DNA from: Actinomycetota bacterium
GTDB lineage: Bacteria > Actinomycetota > Acidimicrobiia > Acidimicrobiales > Ilumatobacteraceae
Direction: 5' to 3'
NCBI GenBank assembly: GCA_963169665.1
Contig: CAUJET010000029.1
Coordinates: 28,357-92,356 of the forward strand
DNA length: 64,000 nucleotides
Every line of letters starts with the position of its first letter. Position 1 is the stretch's first letter. Both the position numbers and the translations under genes were made by a program. Of the stretch, positions 1-10,332 are shown one piece after another. The notes beneath the pieces were generated by a model. The model did not search any database and was not told the DNA's origin. It saw only the letters and a list, made by a program, of their open reading frames with translations.

Positions 1-203
1 TCGCCGGCAACCAGCGCTTCGCATCACCGACGCCGGCATCGGCGCCGCTGCGGGCCCGCGACGCGCTGGTCGAGCGCCCGGCGTTCGAGCGAGCGGCGGC
101 GCGCGTCGGACGTGTGCCGCTCTCGGCGGGACGCCGCGCACCCCCGGTCGGACTCGCGCCCGCCGACGAGCGCGGCGCGGCGCCGTGCTGGCGGGTGGGC
201 TGA
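1..203 (+). CDS. C-terminal end of an unidentified protein, cut by the window edge
   Basis: Reading from base 3, an open frame of 66 codons ends at the TGA at 201-203. About 86% of its codons end in G or C, which is the coding signature of this genome, and the other frames look less convincing. The visible tail is rich in Ala, Arg and Pro and shows no domain, membrane segment or catalytic motif that I recognise. The beginning lies outside the window, so no function is proposed. It could also be non-coding DNA with biased composition. Confidence 0.4.
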   Translation, partial: AGNQRFASPTPASAPLRARDALVERPAFERAAARVGRVPLSAGRRAPPVGLAPADERGAAPCWRVG

Positions 204-427
204 CGACGCCCTGGCGGAGGACCGGCGGGCCGGCGGGAGTTCACGGATGCACCGGTGTTCCGGGACGAGTTCCTGATCGAGTTCCTTGCCGAATTCCTGG
301 TGGGGCCAGTTCGGGCATGGTGGGCGGACGGACGACCGGAACGATACCAACGCTCTCCCGGCGCGCGCCCGCGGGCACGATGCGGTGGAGGCCGAACACG
401 GCCGGCAGGGCGGCCGGCGGCGACCGA
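204..427. other. Intergenic stretch between convergent genes
   Basis: This interval separates the cut-off plus-strand gene from the end of the glycosyltransferase. Near 265-300 it holds imperfect repeats of the form GAGTTCCT / GAATTCCT. I see no convincing gene, tRNA or T-tract terminator. The short open frames on both strands have unlikely amino-acid composition. Confidence 0.4.
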
Positions 428-1204
428 TCAGCCGGCGTTCGTGTCGATCGGCGAGAGGCCCCGGAGCTCACGACGCAGCGTGAACATCTCGACGACGATG
501 CGCTTGATGACGCTCAACGACGACAGCGTGCTCTCGCCACGGGTGCGCGGGAAGTAGTCGACGCCGAACTGGATGACCTCGAAGCCCAGCTTGCGGGCAC
601 GGATGATCAGCTCCGCATCGATGAACGACCCCTCGCTCCGCAGGGTGACGTGGTCGAACACGCTGCGGCGGCACAACTTGAACGCGAAGTTGATGTCGCG
701 CATCCGCACGCCGAACAGGCGCCGGATCATGATGTTGTAGAAGAACGTGTAGATCGCCCGCGACGGCCCCTCGCCCACCCGGTCGAACCGATAGGCGCTG
801 ACGATGTCGGCCTCGTAGTAGCGCAGCAACCGGACCGCCTTGTGCAGCTCCGCCATGTCGAACGGCAGATCGGCATCGGTGTACAGGACCAGATCGCCCG
901 TCGCCGACGCGAATCCGGTCTTGATCGAGCCACCGAGCTTGCGGTTCACCGGATGGTGCACCACCTTGACGTGACGATCGGCAGCGGCGAGCTCGTCGGC
1001 GATCCGGCCGGTCGCGTCGGTGGAGGCGTCGTCCACGACGATGACCTCGTAGTCGGCGATGGCCCCGTCGGCGACGAGGTCGTCGGCCACCTCCTTGGCG
1101 GCGGCGACCGTGCGCTCGATGTATGCCTCTTCGTTCCACATGGGGAAGAAGATGCTGAGGGTGTCGTTCGAGGGCACCGCCCGAGCGGCCGTGGACCGGG
1201 TCAC
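428..1204 (-). CDS. Family 2 glycosyltransferase (dolichyl-phosphate sugar synthase-like)
   Basis: A 258-residue GT-A fold glycosyltransferase. The nucleotide-sugar binding motif VIVVDDASTD lies at about residues 54-63 and the metal-binding DxD (TDADLPF) at about 109-115. The acceptor-side segment RTRGESTLSS near the C-terminus is typical of polyprenyl-phosphate glucose/mannose synthases. It probably transfers a sugar from a nucleotide donor to a membrane polyprenyl phosphate for envelope glycan assembly. It has no C-terminal membrane helices, so it would act at the inner face of the membrane. The start is a GTG. The exact sugar and acceptor cannot be read from the sequence. Confidence 0.88.
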   Translation of the reverse strand: MTRSTAARAVPSNDTLSIFFPMWNEEAYIERTVAAAKEVADDLVADGAIADYEVIVVDDASTDATGRIADELAAADRHVKVVHHPVNRKLGGSIKTGFASATGDLVLYTDADLPFDMAELHKAVRLLRYYEADIVSAYRFDRVGEGPSRAIYTFFYNIMIRRLFGVRMRDINFAFKLCRRSVFDHVTLRSEGSFIDAELIIRARKLGFEVIQFGVDYFPRTRGESTLSSLSVIKRIVVEMFTLRRELRGLSPIDTNAG

Positions 1205-1392
1205 CGGGGCAAGGGTAGCTGCTGGACCCGAACGTGCCGCCTGCCCGATCCACGGCTGATCCTGCCCATCTGCTCGACGATCGCGAGCAGATGGGTCGGC
1301 GATGACCCCGAACGATCATCGCGAGTCGGCGTGACACGCGTCACACCGCGACGGGCACGGCAGACGAGGCGTCCACTACGCTGCCCCATGCG

Positions 1393-1923
1393 ATGAGCTC
1401 CCTGCCCCCGCTGCCCCCGCTCCCCCCGCCCCCTGCCGACAGCGAGCCCGGTACCGGCGTCATCCCGCCGCCCCCGCCATCGAGCGTGGCATCGACGTCG
1501 GACGTCGAGACGCGCGTGCCACGACCCGGTGAGCTCACGGTGCCGTGGCGAACCATCGTCCTCGTCACATGGGTCGGCATCGTGCTCGTGTACGCGTCGG
1601 TCTGGCGAACGGCGCGCACCATGGGTCTGTCGACCTGGTGGCTCGGGCCGCCAGCGACGCCACGGGTGCTCGTGGTGCAGTTGCTGCCGTTCCTCGCCCC
1701 GATCGCGATGGTGATCGCGGCGAGCCGACCGACGCGCCACCTGCCACTCGTCGGGGTGGTGGCGAGCCTCGCCGGCGCGGCGATCGCCGTCGGCGATCTC
1801 GGCCGCTTCGATCGGCTCGCGTTGCTCGAACTCGTCGCGGCCGGTGCCGGCCTGCTCGTGAGCGCGGCTTCGTACGCGGGCGTGTTGCGCTCCGAGCCGG
1901 AAATTGATCGCTCGATTACCTAA
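1393..1923 (+). CDS. Small membrane protein with proline-rich N-terminus
   Basis: A 176-residue protein. The first 35 or so residues are almost entirely Pro, Leu and Ser, forming a disordered cytoplasmic tail. Roughly four hydrophobic segments follow between residues 55 and 165. An ATG at 1388 is ruled out because it hits TGA at the third codon, so 1393 is chosen. No enzymatic motif is visible and I do not recognise the family. It is transcribed divergently from the glycosyltransferase, with a 188-bp spacer between them. Confidence 0.7.
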   Translation: MSSLPPLPPLPPPPADSEPGTGVIPPPPPSSVASTSDVETRVPRPGELTVPWRTIVLVTWVGIVLVYASVWRTARTMGLSTWWLGPPATPRVLVVQLLPFLAPIAMVIAASRPTRHLPLVGVVASLAGAAIAVGDLGRFDRLALLELVAAGAGLLVSAASYAGVLRSEPEIDRSIT

Positions 1924-1970
1924 TGTCCTGATCGACACACCGGCACTGACCCGAAGGGGGTTCGGACCAG

Positions 1971-2189
1971 ATGCGCACGATCAAACACCCGCTGTCCGGG
2001 GCGATCTACGACCTCACCGTGAACGGCACGATCGAGGTCACCAAGAACGGCCAGCGCGGCCTGTTCACCGAACACGGCGTGTGGCTCGAGGGCGAACTCC
2101 GCCAGGCCGACCCACACCTGTGCCTCTGGATCGCGGGCAAGCAGCTGCCCAACCGATTCCAGCAGGCCGCCGAAGCCATGCAGGACTGA
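1971..2189 (+). CDS. Conserved-looking 72-residue protein of unknown function
   Basis: A compact soluble protein with no signal peptide, membrane helix or cysteine pair. The sequence alternates short hydrophobic strands, for example around IYDLTVNG and GVWLEGEL, suggesting a small beta-rich domain. Codon third positions are strongly GC-biased, which supports real coding. It lies 111 bp upstream of the Rieske oxygenase gene on the same strand and may be co-transcribed with it. A regulatory or accessory role to that enzyme is only a guess from position. Confidence 0.65.
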   Translation: MRTIKHPLSGAIYDLTVNGTIEVTKNGQRGLFTEHGVWLEGELRQADPHLCLWIAGKQLPNRFQQAAEAMQD

Positions 2190-2242
2190 CACCCGGGCCC
2201 TGCCGACCCGACCGCGGGCATCGAACCCGCACCAGCGCAGCT

Positions 2243-2272
2243 CGCGCACACCCATCACGCGCACACCCATCA
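2243..2272 (+). repeat. Two perfect 15-bp tandem copies before the Rieske gene
   Basis: The unit CGCGCACACCCATCA occurs twice without a mismatch at 2243-2257 and 2258-2272. A related string ACCCATCATG spans the start codon of the following gene at 2301. It could be an operator for a dimeric regulator or simply slippage. Confidence 0.75.
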
Positions 2273-2300
2273 CGCGACCAGCGACGACAGGAGACCCATC

Positions 2301-3686
2301 ATGACCGTCACGCAGGACCCGACCCCGTCGAACGACGCACCCGGAGCGGCCCGCTCACCCGGCGTCAGCTACCAGCAGCTGCTCGACACCGACAGCCGCC
2401 CCGAGAACGTCCCCGTCGTGCTGCGGTGGCAGCGCTGGGAGTTCCTCGGCGACACCGACGTGCCGCGCGAGCGCTACACCAGCCGCGAGTTCCACGAACT
2501 CGAGAAGGAGAAGGTCTGGAAGCGGGCCTGGCAGATGGCCTGTCGAGAAGAGGACGTCCCGGAGGTCGGCGACACCTGCGTGTACGACATCTGCGACCTG
2601 TCGATCCTCGTGGTCCGTTCGGCGCCCGACACGATCCAAGCGTTCTACAACGCATGCCTCCACCGTGGCCGTCAGCTGCGCGAGCACGACGGCAACGCAC
2701 ACGAGCTGCGCTGTCCGTTCCACGGCTACTGCTGGAACCTCGACGGTTCGCTCAAGCAGATCCCGTGCGAGTGGGACTTCCCACACGTCGACTCGGCCGA
2801 GTGGGCGCTGCCCGAGGTGAAGGTCGGCACGTGGGGCGGGTTCGTGTTCATCAACATGGATCCCGACTGCGAGCCGCTCGCGGACTTCCTCGGCGAACTG
2901 CCGCAGCACTTCGAGAAGTGGCCGCTCGAGCAGCGCTACAAGGCAGCGCACGTGGCGCGCATCTTCCCCACCAACTGGAAGGTGGTGCAGGAAGCGTTCA
3001 TGGAGGCGTTCCACGTCGTGGCGACGCACCCGCAGCTCCTCGCCGGCATCGGCGACGCGAACACCCAGTACGACTGGAGCGGCAACTTCAGCCGTGCGAT
3101 CACGCCGAACGGCACGCCCAGCCCACACCTGCAGTGGGTGCCCACCGAGCAGGAGATGTTCGACGCGGTCAGCGACCGTCGCCTCGACGAGCCGTCGTTC
3201 GTGACCCTGGCCGACGGGATGACCGCGCGAGGCGTCACCGGTGCCGGCGGTCGAGCCCGGTTCGCGGCAGCGCTCGGCGACAAGGCCGACGAGCTGAGCG
3301 ACGCCGAGATGAGCGACAGCATCTACTACACGCTCTTCCCGAACTTCCATCCCTGGGGCGCGTACAACCGGATCGTCTATCGGTTCCGTCCGTACGAGGA
3401 CCGGCACGACATGTCGATCATGGAGTGCATGTACCTCGACCCGTACGACGCGTCGAAGCCGAAGCCGCCTGCCGCGAAGATCCACTGGTTGGGCGTCGAC
3501 GACGACTGGACCAAGGCAGAGGAGCTGGGCATGCTCGCCCGAGTGTTCAACCAGGACACGTTCAACCTGCCGAAGGTCCAAAAGGGCCTCGGGTCGTTGC
3601 GCAAGGGCATCACGCTCGCCAACTACCAGGAGACGAAGCTGCGTCACTTCCACTGGCTGCTCGGCCAGTGGATCGAGCGCGACTGA
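2301..3686 (+). CDS. Rieske [2Fe-2S] non-heme iron oxygenase, large subunit
   Basis: A 461-residue ring-hydroxylating-type oxygenase alpha subunit. The Rieske cluster ligands are C119, H121, C138 and H141 (motifs CLHRG and CPFHGYCW). The mononuclear iron site is marked by EAFMEAFHVVATH, with H238 and H243. Such enzymes insert oxygen into aromatic or other hydrocarbon substrates using electrons from a separate ferredoxin/reductase. No beta subunit, ferredoxin or reductase gene is adjacent, so the partners must be encoded elsewhere. AGGAG lies just upstream of the ATG. The substrate is not predictable; family members include steroid and aromatic-acid oxygenases. Confidence 0.9.
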   Translation: MTVTQDPTPSNDAPGAARSPGVSYQQLLDTDSRPENVPVVLRWQRWEFLGDTDVPRERYTSREFHELEKEKVWKRAWQMACREEDVPEVGDTCVYDICDLSILVVRSAPDTIQAFYNACLHRGRQLREHDGNAHELRCPFHGYCWNLDGSLKQIPCEWDFPHVDSAEWALPEVKVGTWGGFVFINMDPDCEPLADFLGELPQHFEKWPLEQRYKAAHVARIFPTNWKVVQEAFMEAFHVVATHPQLLAGIGDANTQYDWSGNFSRAITPNGTPSPHLQWVPTEQEMFDAVSDRRLDEPSFVTLADGMTARGVTGAGGRARFAAALGDKADELSDAEMSDSIYYTLFPNFHPWGAYNRIVYRFRPYEDRHDMSIMECMYLDPYDASKPKPPAAKIHWLGVDDDWTKAEELGMLARVFNQDTFNLPKVQKGLGSLRKGITLANYQETKLRHFHWLLGQWIERD

Positions 3687-3720
3687 TCGGGTCGGGGCCG
3701 CACCGGCACCCGGCCGGTAG

Positions 3721-5067
<1,347 letters not shown>

Positions 5068-5280
5068 GAGCCACACCGACGGCCGATGCCGGCAGCTGAA
5101 CCGCGACCCCTGAGCGGTCGCCACGCTGGGTGGCCTCGACCGTGGGATCGTCTGGTCCGGCCACCGTACGCCGGGCAGCCGCCACACAGCGCCCGATCGG
5201 GCTCGCGACCGCCCGAATTCGCCGTGCCGCAAGGGTGCCGTCGCTTGCAGCCGGTCGGGACGGACCGTACCGTTGACGCG

Positions 5281-7911
5281 ATGCGGAGCGGCGGAGTGCC
5301 CCGGGTGTCCTGGCGCGTACCCTGGCACCCGCGCGCCCGCACCGAACTCGCCACGATCAGCGCCTCGCCCGATGCGCAGACCCGCGACGCGCGCGACCAC
5401 TCCGCGATCCTCCGCGATCTCCTGCGCCGCGGTGAGCCACTCATCCTGGTCGGTCTGGCGCTGCACATCACCGCCTACGGCGTCGCCCAGCTCGACCACC
5501 CACTGCTCGTCGGCGCAGCGATCCTCGGTCAGATGGCCGGCGCACTGTCGCTCGTGTGGCCCGGCGACCGGTTCTGGCCGCTCGCACGGGCCGCCAGTGC
5601 GGTCACCCTGCTGCTCGCGACCTCGCTGCACCTCGCCGACGATCGCCTGATCGTCATCGCTCCCTGGTTTTCGATCATTCCGCTCGCCTACGCCGTTGCG
5701 CTCGGGCTGCGACGGTCGTGGCCGATCATCGCGATCTTGATCGTGCCGCACGGTGTCGTGGTACTGGAGGCCTTCGGCAGCCCGTGGTCGATCGTGCTGC
5801 GGCTGGTGCCCACCGTGCTCGGCGCGGTGATGCTCGGACTCATCAGCGATGTCATGAGCGAGGCCGTCCTCGCCGCCCGCGAGGCCGTCGACCGCGAGCG
5901 GCGCCTGCGCACCTCGGTCGACACGGCGCCGATCGGCATCATGACCGTCGACCTCGTCGGGCGCACGACGCTCGTCAATGCCCTGATCACGAACTTCCTC
6001 CAGGTCGAGGGCGCGCCGTCGAGCCTCGAGGACTTCCTCGGGCACGTGCACCACGGCGACGCACACGTGGTCGACGAGATGCGTCAGGCAATCGCCGACG
6101 GACGTCCAGCCCGCCGCGGCATGCGGGTCGTGCACCCCGCGCTCGGGTTGCGCGACATCCGGGTGAACACCGCCCCGATGACCGATGACGACGGTCGGTT
6201 GATCGGCGCGGCGATCACGCTCCAGGACATCCACGACGACGTCGACAACCGTCGCAAGCTCGAACAGTTCCGCACCATCGCCGACAGCACGAGCGACATC
6301 ATCGGCGTCGCCTCGCTGCGGCCGCACGCCGACTATCTGAACCCCGCCGGCCGCAGCTTCTTCGGACGCGAACGCATCTCGCTCGAGGAGATCCGCGAAC
6401 TCGTGCCCCGGCAGTACCACCACCAACTCTTCCGCGACGGCCTCCGGGTGATCCTCGAAGGCGGCACCTGGAGCGGCGAGATCGAGGTGTACGACCGCCA
6501 TCGGAACCGGCGGCCCACCTCGGCGGTGGTGATGGGCCTGTTCGACGACGCCGGCGAGATCGAGGCCTTCGCCGCGATCTTCCGTGACATCGAGGAGCGC
6601 AAGGCACTGGAGTCGCGGCTCGCCTTCGAGGCCGGCCACGACCTGCTCACCGGTCTGCCGAACCGGCAGAAGCTGTTCCAGACGCTGTCGGAGACGCTCG
6701 CTGCCGGCGATCCGGTCGCAGTGTTGTTCGGCGACCTCGACGGGTTCAAGCTCGTCAACGACAGCCTGGGCCACAGCGTGGGCGACACCCTGCTCACCTC
6801 GGTTGCCACTCGGCTCGTCGACTCGGCCCGGGCGAACGACCTCGTGGGGCGACTCGGCGGCGACGAGTTCGTCGTCGTCTGCCGCGAGGAGCTCACCCCG
6901 GAGGGCGCTGGTGCGATCGCCCAACGTTTCATCGACGTCGTGCGGCGCCCGATCGTGATCGACGGCCGCGAGCACGTGGTCTCCATGAGTATGGGCATCG
7001 CGATCGGTGGCGGTGGCGTCAGTGCCTCGGAACTCGTCCAACAGGCCGACCTGGCCATGTATGCGGCCAAGCGCACCGGACGTCGCCGTGTGGCGGTGTT
7101 CGACCGCGAGATGCGCGTTCGGGCCGACGAGCGGCTCGAGCTCGAGGCCGATCTGCGCTCCGCACTCGTGAACAGCGAGATCGAGCTGCACTACCAGCCG
7201 ATCGTGAACACCATGTCGGGTGAGATCCTGGGCTTCGAGACCCTCGCCCGGTGGAACCACCCGAGCCGCGGCCTGCTCCAGCCGAAGGAGTTCATGCCGG
7301 TCGTGGAGAGCGCCGGCTTCGCCCGCACGTTCGGCGAGTACGTGGTGAAGGAGGCGTCGCACACTGCGGCGATGATGAGGCTGCTCGCGCCTCGCCTCAC
7401 GATGTCGGTGAACATGTCGCGCCACCAACTGCTCGACCACCGCCTCGTCGACGTGATCGCCGATGCGCTCGCGTCCGCCCACCTCCCGGCGTCGGCGCTC
7501 ACGTTGGAGATCACCGAGGAGATGGTGATGGACGAGCTGAACGCCGTGCTCCCCCGCCTCGACGCACTCCGTGCCCTCGGGGTTCGGTTCGCGATCGATG
7601 ACTTCGGGACCGGCTACTCCAACCTGTCGATGCTCAAGCAGTTCTCCGCCGACTACGTGAAGATCGACCGGAGCCTGATCCACGGCGAGTCCGAGCTGAT
7701 GCAACTCGTGCTCTCGCTGACGCGCGAACTCGGGTTCGCGGCGATCGCCGAAGGCGTCGAGACCGCGGAGCAGCTCGACGAGCTGCGTGCCTTCGGCTGC
7801 CATCACGCGCAGGGCTACTACTTCGCCACACCGATGAACACGGCAGAGGCGATGGGCTACCTCACCGCGATCACCACCGACGCCTCGGTGGCGGACTCGC
7901 CCGACCTGTAG
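5281..7911 (+). CDS. Membrane-bound PAS-GGDEF-EAL cyclic-di-GMP enzyme
   Basis: An 876-residue signalling protein. The order is a multi-helix membrane sensor (about 45-190), two PAS-like regions (about 205-440), a GGDEF diguanylate cyclase domain and an EAL phosphodiesterase domain. The cyclase signature GGDEF is intact at about 526-530. The product-inhibition site RxxD (RAND) sits exactly five residues before it. The EAL side keeps ETL at about 653, the Asp pair in DDFGTGYSNL near 773, YVKIDRS and AIAEGVE. Both activities are therefore plausible and the net direction is unknown. An upstream in-frame ATG at 5086 would add 65 unlikely residues, so 5281 is chosen. Confidence 0.9.
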   Translation: MRSGGVPRVSWRVPWHPRARTELATISASPDAQTRDARDHSAILRDLLRRGEPLILVGLALHITAYGVAQLDHPLLVGAAILGQMAGALSLVWPGDRFWPLARAASAVTLLLATSLHLADDRLIVIAPWFSIIPLAYAVALGLRRSWPIIAILIVPHGVVVLEAFGSPWSIVLRLVPTVLGAVMLGLISDVMSEAVLAAREAVDRERRLRTSVDTAPIGIMTVDLVGRTTLVNALITNFLQVEGAPSSLEDFLGHVHHGDAHVVDEMRQAIADGRPARRGMRVVHPALGLRDIRVNTAPMTDDDGRLIGAAITLQDIHDDVDNRRKLEQFRTIADSTSDIIGVASLRPHADYLNPAGRSFFGRERISLEEIRELVPRQYHHQLFRDGLRVILEGGTWSGEIEVYDRHRNRRPTSAVVMGLFDDAGEIEAFAAIFRDIEERKALESRLAFEAGHDLLTGLPNRQKLFQTLSETLAAGDPVAVLFGDLDGFKLVNDSLGHSVGDTLLTSVATRLVDSARANDLVGRLGGDEFVVVCREELTPEGAGAIAQRFIDVVRRPIVIDGREHVVSMSMGIAIGGGGVSASELVQQADLAMYAAKRTGRRRVAVFDREMRVRADERLELEADLRSALVNSEIELHYQPIVNTMSGEILGFETLARWNHPSRGLLQPKEFMPVVESAGFARTFGEYVVKEASHTAAMMRLLAPRLTMSVNMSRHQLLDHRLVDVIADALASAHLPASALTLEITEEMVMDELNAVLPRLDALRALGVRFAIDDFGTGYSNLSMLKQFSADYVKIDRSLIHGESELMQLVLSLTRELGFAAIAEGVETAEQLDELRAFGCHHAQGYYFATPMNTAEAMGYLTAITTDASVADSPDL

Positions 7912-7923
7912 ACCGGCGACGGG

Positions 7924-9018
7924 TCAGAGCCGGCTGATCAGCTCCGCCAGCAGTCGGGTGCGCTCGACCATGGTGTCGACGACCACGTATTCGTGATCGG
8001 CATGTGCACCGCCGCCGACGGCGCCGAGGCCGTCGAGGGTGGGGATGCCGAGCGCTGCGGTGAAGTTGCCGTCGCTGCCGCCACCGACGCCGACGCCGCG
8101 GAGGTCGGTGAGACCGATGGCTGCGGCAGCCTGCTCGGCGATGGGGAACAGCGTCGACGATGCCGACGAGTGCATCGGCGGACGGTTGAGGCCACCGAGG
8201 ATTTCGACGGTCGCGCCGGGAACGGAGGTGCCCGCCGCGGCGAGGTCTGCCATGGCCCGCTCGAGCCGATGCTGTTCGTCGGGCAACTCGATGCGCACAT
8301 CGACGCGCACACGGGTCTCGGCGGGCACGACGTTCTCGGCCGTGCCGGCGGTGGCCATCGTGGGGGTGACCGTCGTGGCGAGCGCCGGATCGCCGAAGGT
8401 CGCGATCGTGCCGATCAGCTCGGCGGCGGCCACGAGGGAGTTGATGCCCTTCTCCGGTTCGAGACCGGCGTGCGACGCCTTGCCGTGCACGACCACCTCG
8501 AACGTGCCGACGCCCTTGCGGGCCGTCTTCAGTGCGCCGCCGTCAGCGCTCGGTTCGAGCACGAGCACCCGCCCGCATGCCTGGGCTCGGGCCTCGAGCA
8601 GTTCGCGCGACGCGTCCGATCCGACCTCCTCGTCGGGGGTCATGAGGATTTCGACGCCTGATCGGTCCGGCAGGGACGCCACGGCGTGCACGGCCTGCAC
8701 GATGCCTGCCTTCATGTCGAACACGCCAGGCCCGGTGGCCCGACCCTCGGCCACCGTGAACGGCCGACGTGCCAGGGTGCCGAGGGGGAACACGGTGTCG
8801 TGATGGCCGAGCACCAGCACCCGCGGTGCGCCGCCTGCGCTCCAGTGGACGATGGGGCCGGCCTCGGTGGCGATGAGATGCGGTCGCGAACCGAGCCGCT
8901 GCTCGATCAGGTCGGCGAGCTCGGCCGCGCTGGCGTCGAGCGCGGCGAGATCGTGCGACGGTGACTCGACCCCCACGAGGCGGGCGAGATCGGCGAGCAG
9001 GTCGTCCAGCGAGATCAT
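7924..9018 (-). CDS. M20-family metallopeptidase (glutamate carboxypeptidase-like)
   Basis: A 364-residue di-zinc hydrolase. Metal ligands are visible in GHHDTVFP (residues 71-78), GVFDMKAG (Asp about 101), TPDEEVGS (catalytic and ligand Glu at 130-131), LEPS, and a C-terminal GGGAHADHE. A dimerisation insert lies between about 175 and 280. It resembles carboxypeptidase G2-type enzymes that release C-terminal glutamate or related acyl-amino acids. There is no signal peptide, so it is cytoplasmic. Its ATG overlaps the TGA of the upstream membrane-protein gene (ATGA at 9015-9018), indicating translational coupling. Confidence 0.9.
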   Translation of the reverse strand: MISLDDLLADLARLVGVESPSHDLAALDASAAELADLIEQRLGSRPHLIATEAGPIVHWSAGGAPRVLVLGHHDTVFPLGTLARRPFTVAEGRATGPGVFDMKAGIVQAVHAVASLPDRSGVEILMTPDEEVGSDASRELLEARAQACGRVLVLEPSADGGALKTARKGVGTFEVVVHGKASHAGLEPEKGINSLVAAAELIGTIATFGDPALATTVTPTMATAGTAENVVPAETRVRVDVRIELPDEQHRLERAMADLAAAGTSVPGATVEILGGLNRPPMHSSASSTLFPIAEQAAAAIGLTDLRGVGVGGGSDGNFTAALGIPTLDGLGAVGGGAHADHEYVVVDTMVERTRLLAELISRL

Positions 9019-10142
9019 GGGTGTATTCCTACCTGCTGGCGCCGTCGGGCGAGGCGCCGCACGCCGTGGAGGGCCATGGCGATCGCCGAGCCGACGATCA
9101 CCGTCACGCTCGCGGCCCGACCCTGGCTACTGATCGGATGATCGACGAGCAGGGTGATCGCAGCGATCGTGGCGAGCAACCAGGTGCCCGCTGCGATCCG
9201 CGCCGTGACATCCTCCACCTGGGTCAGCTCGCGGTCGGCGCCGAGCGCCGCGTGCTGTGCCCCTTCGGCCTTCAGCAAGCGCTCGAGCCAACGGACCGGG
9301 GCGCCGACCACGAGCACGACGACCGGCGCCCAGACCAGCAGCACGCCCGCCAGCCAGCGCTCGTCGGCCGCTCCGATGCGTGCGTGGTCGCTCACCGCCG
9401 CGGCGCAGGCGAACGAGGCGAGCGCGGTCGCCACGATCACGAGCAGCGCCTTGACGTAGCGGAGCACGATCACCTGCAGCCGGATCGCGTGGCGGACGAT
9501 GCCGTACTCGACCTTCGCGACCTCCTCGGCGAGGGTGCGCCGACGGGACGCGGCGAGTTCGAACAGGGCATCGGCGCGGGCGCGGTCCGGATCGGCGGCG
9601 TCGGGTTGGACCAGGCCGGGATAGGCGTCGAGCTGACGGTCGATGCGCGCTCGCGCCACCGCGTTCTTCGCGACGAGGAGCTCGACGTTCTCGGGCGAGC
9701 CGTGCATCGACTCGAAGGTCTGGTCGGTCCGCGGCGACAGCTCGTCGTTGGGCAGGCGGATGCCCGTCAGCGTGAACCGCGGCGTGAAGAACTCGCCGTC
9801 GTCGTTACGGATGTGGTTGGAGTGGAAGTAGAAACGCGTGAGCTCGAGCACCAAGAGCCAGAACGCGACGAGCGCGAGCAACACCGCCGAGGTGACGCCG
9901 ACGGCGAGCAGACCGCGCGACCAGCTGATCGGGCCGACGAGGAGCGTGCGGAGCACCTGCACGACCGAGTCTCGTTCGAGCGCCGGGAGGAGCACGAGGA
10001 TGCCGGCCCCGGACAGCAGCGCGGTGGCGACACGGTGCATGGTGCTGAGCCGCACCTCCGACCGTTGCAGGAACGCGCGCATCGCGGCCCGCTCGTCGGC
10101 GGTGTACGCGGTGGCGTCGTCGTTCGTGTCGCTGCCGGCCAT
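9015..10142 (-). CDS. Multi-helix membrane protein of unknown family
   Basis: A 375-residue protein. Two hydrophobic segments lie near 40-60 and 70-105, a soluble loop of about 100 residues follows, and further membrane helices lie near 215-245, 255-280 and 305-340. The loop contains ELSPRTDQTFESM and many charged residues. No transporter or enzyme signature is recognised. The start is the ATG at 10142, since upstream in-frame starts run into the divergent regulator region. It is coupled to the M20 peptidase, so it may take part in the same small-molecule handling. Confidence 0.75.
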   Translation of the reverse strand: MAGSDTNDDATAYTADERAAMRAFLQRSEVRLSTMHRVATALLSGAGILVLLPALERDSVVQVLRTLLVGPISWSRGLLAVGVTSAVLLALVAFWLLVLELTRFYFHSNHIRNDDGEFFTPRFTLTGIRLPNDELSPRTDQTFESMHGSPENVELLVAKNAVARARIDRQLDAYPGLVQPDAADPDRARADALFELAASRRRTLAEEVAKVEYGIVRHAIRLQVIVLRYVKALLVIVATALASFACAAAVSDHARIGAADERWLAGVLLVWAPVVVLVVGAPVRWLERLLKAEGAQHAALGADRELTQVEDVTARIAAGTWLLATIAAITLLVDHPISSQGRAASVTVIVGSAIAMALHGVRRLARRRQQVGIHP

Positions 10143-10332
10143 GAGCGGAGGGTACCCCTGGAGGTGTCGTCTGTTCCGCATGCTCCTCGTGGGGCCCGGC
10201 GTGACCTCGAGCCGTGATGTCGAGGTCGGCGTCGAGGCGGCGGCGACGCTGGTGCTCTCGCCACCTGGCACGCCGACGCGGACGCCGGGAACCTGGCGCG
10301 CTCGACCCCCTCGCTCCTGGTGGAATGGGCGG

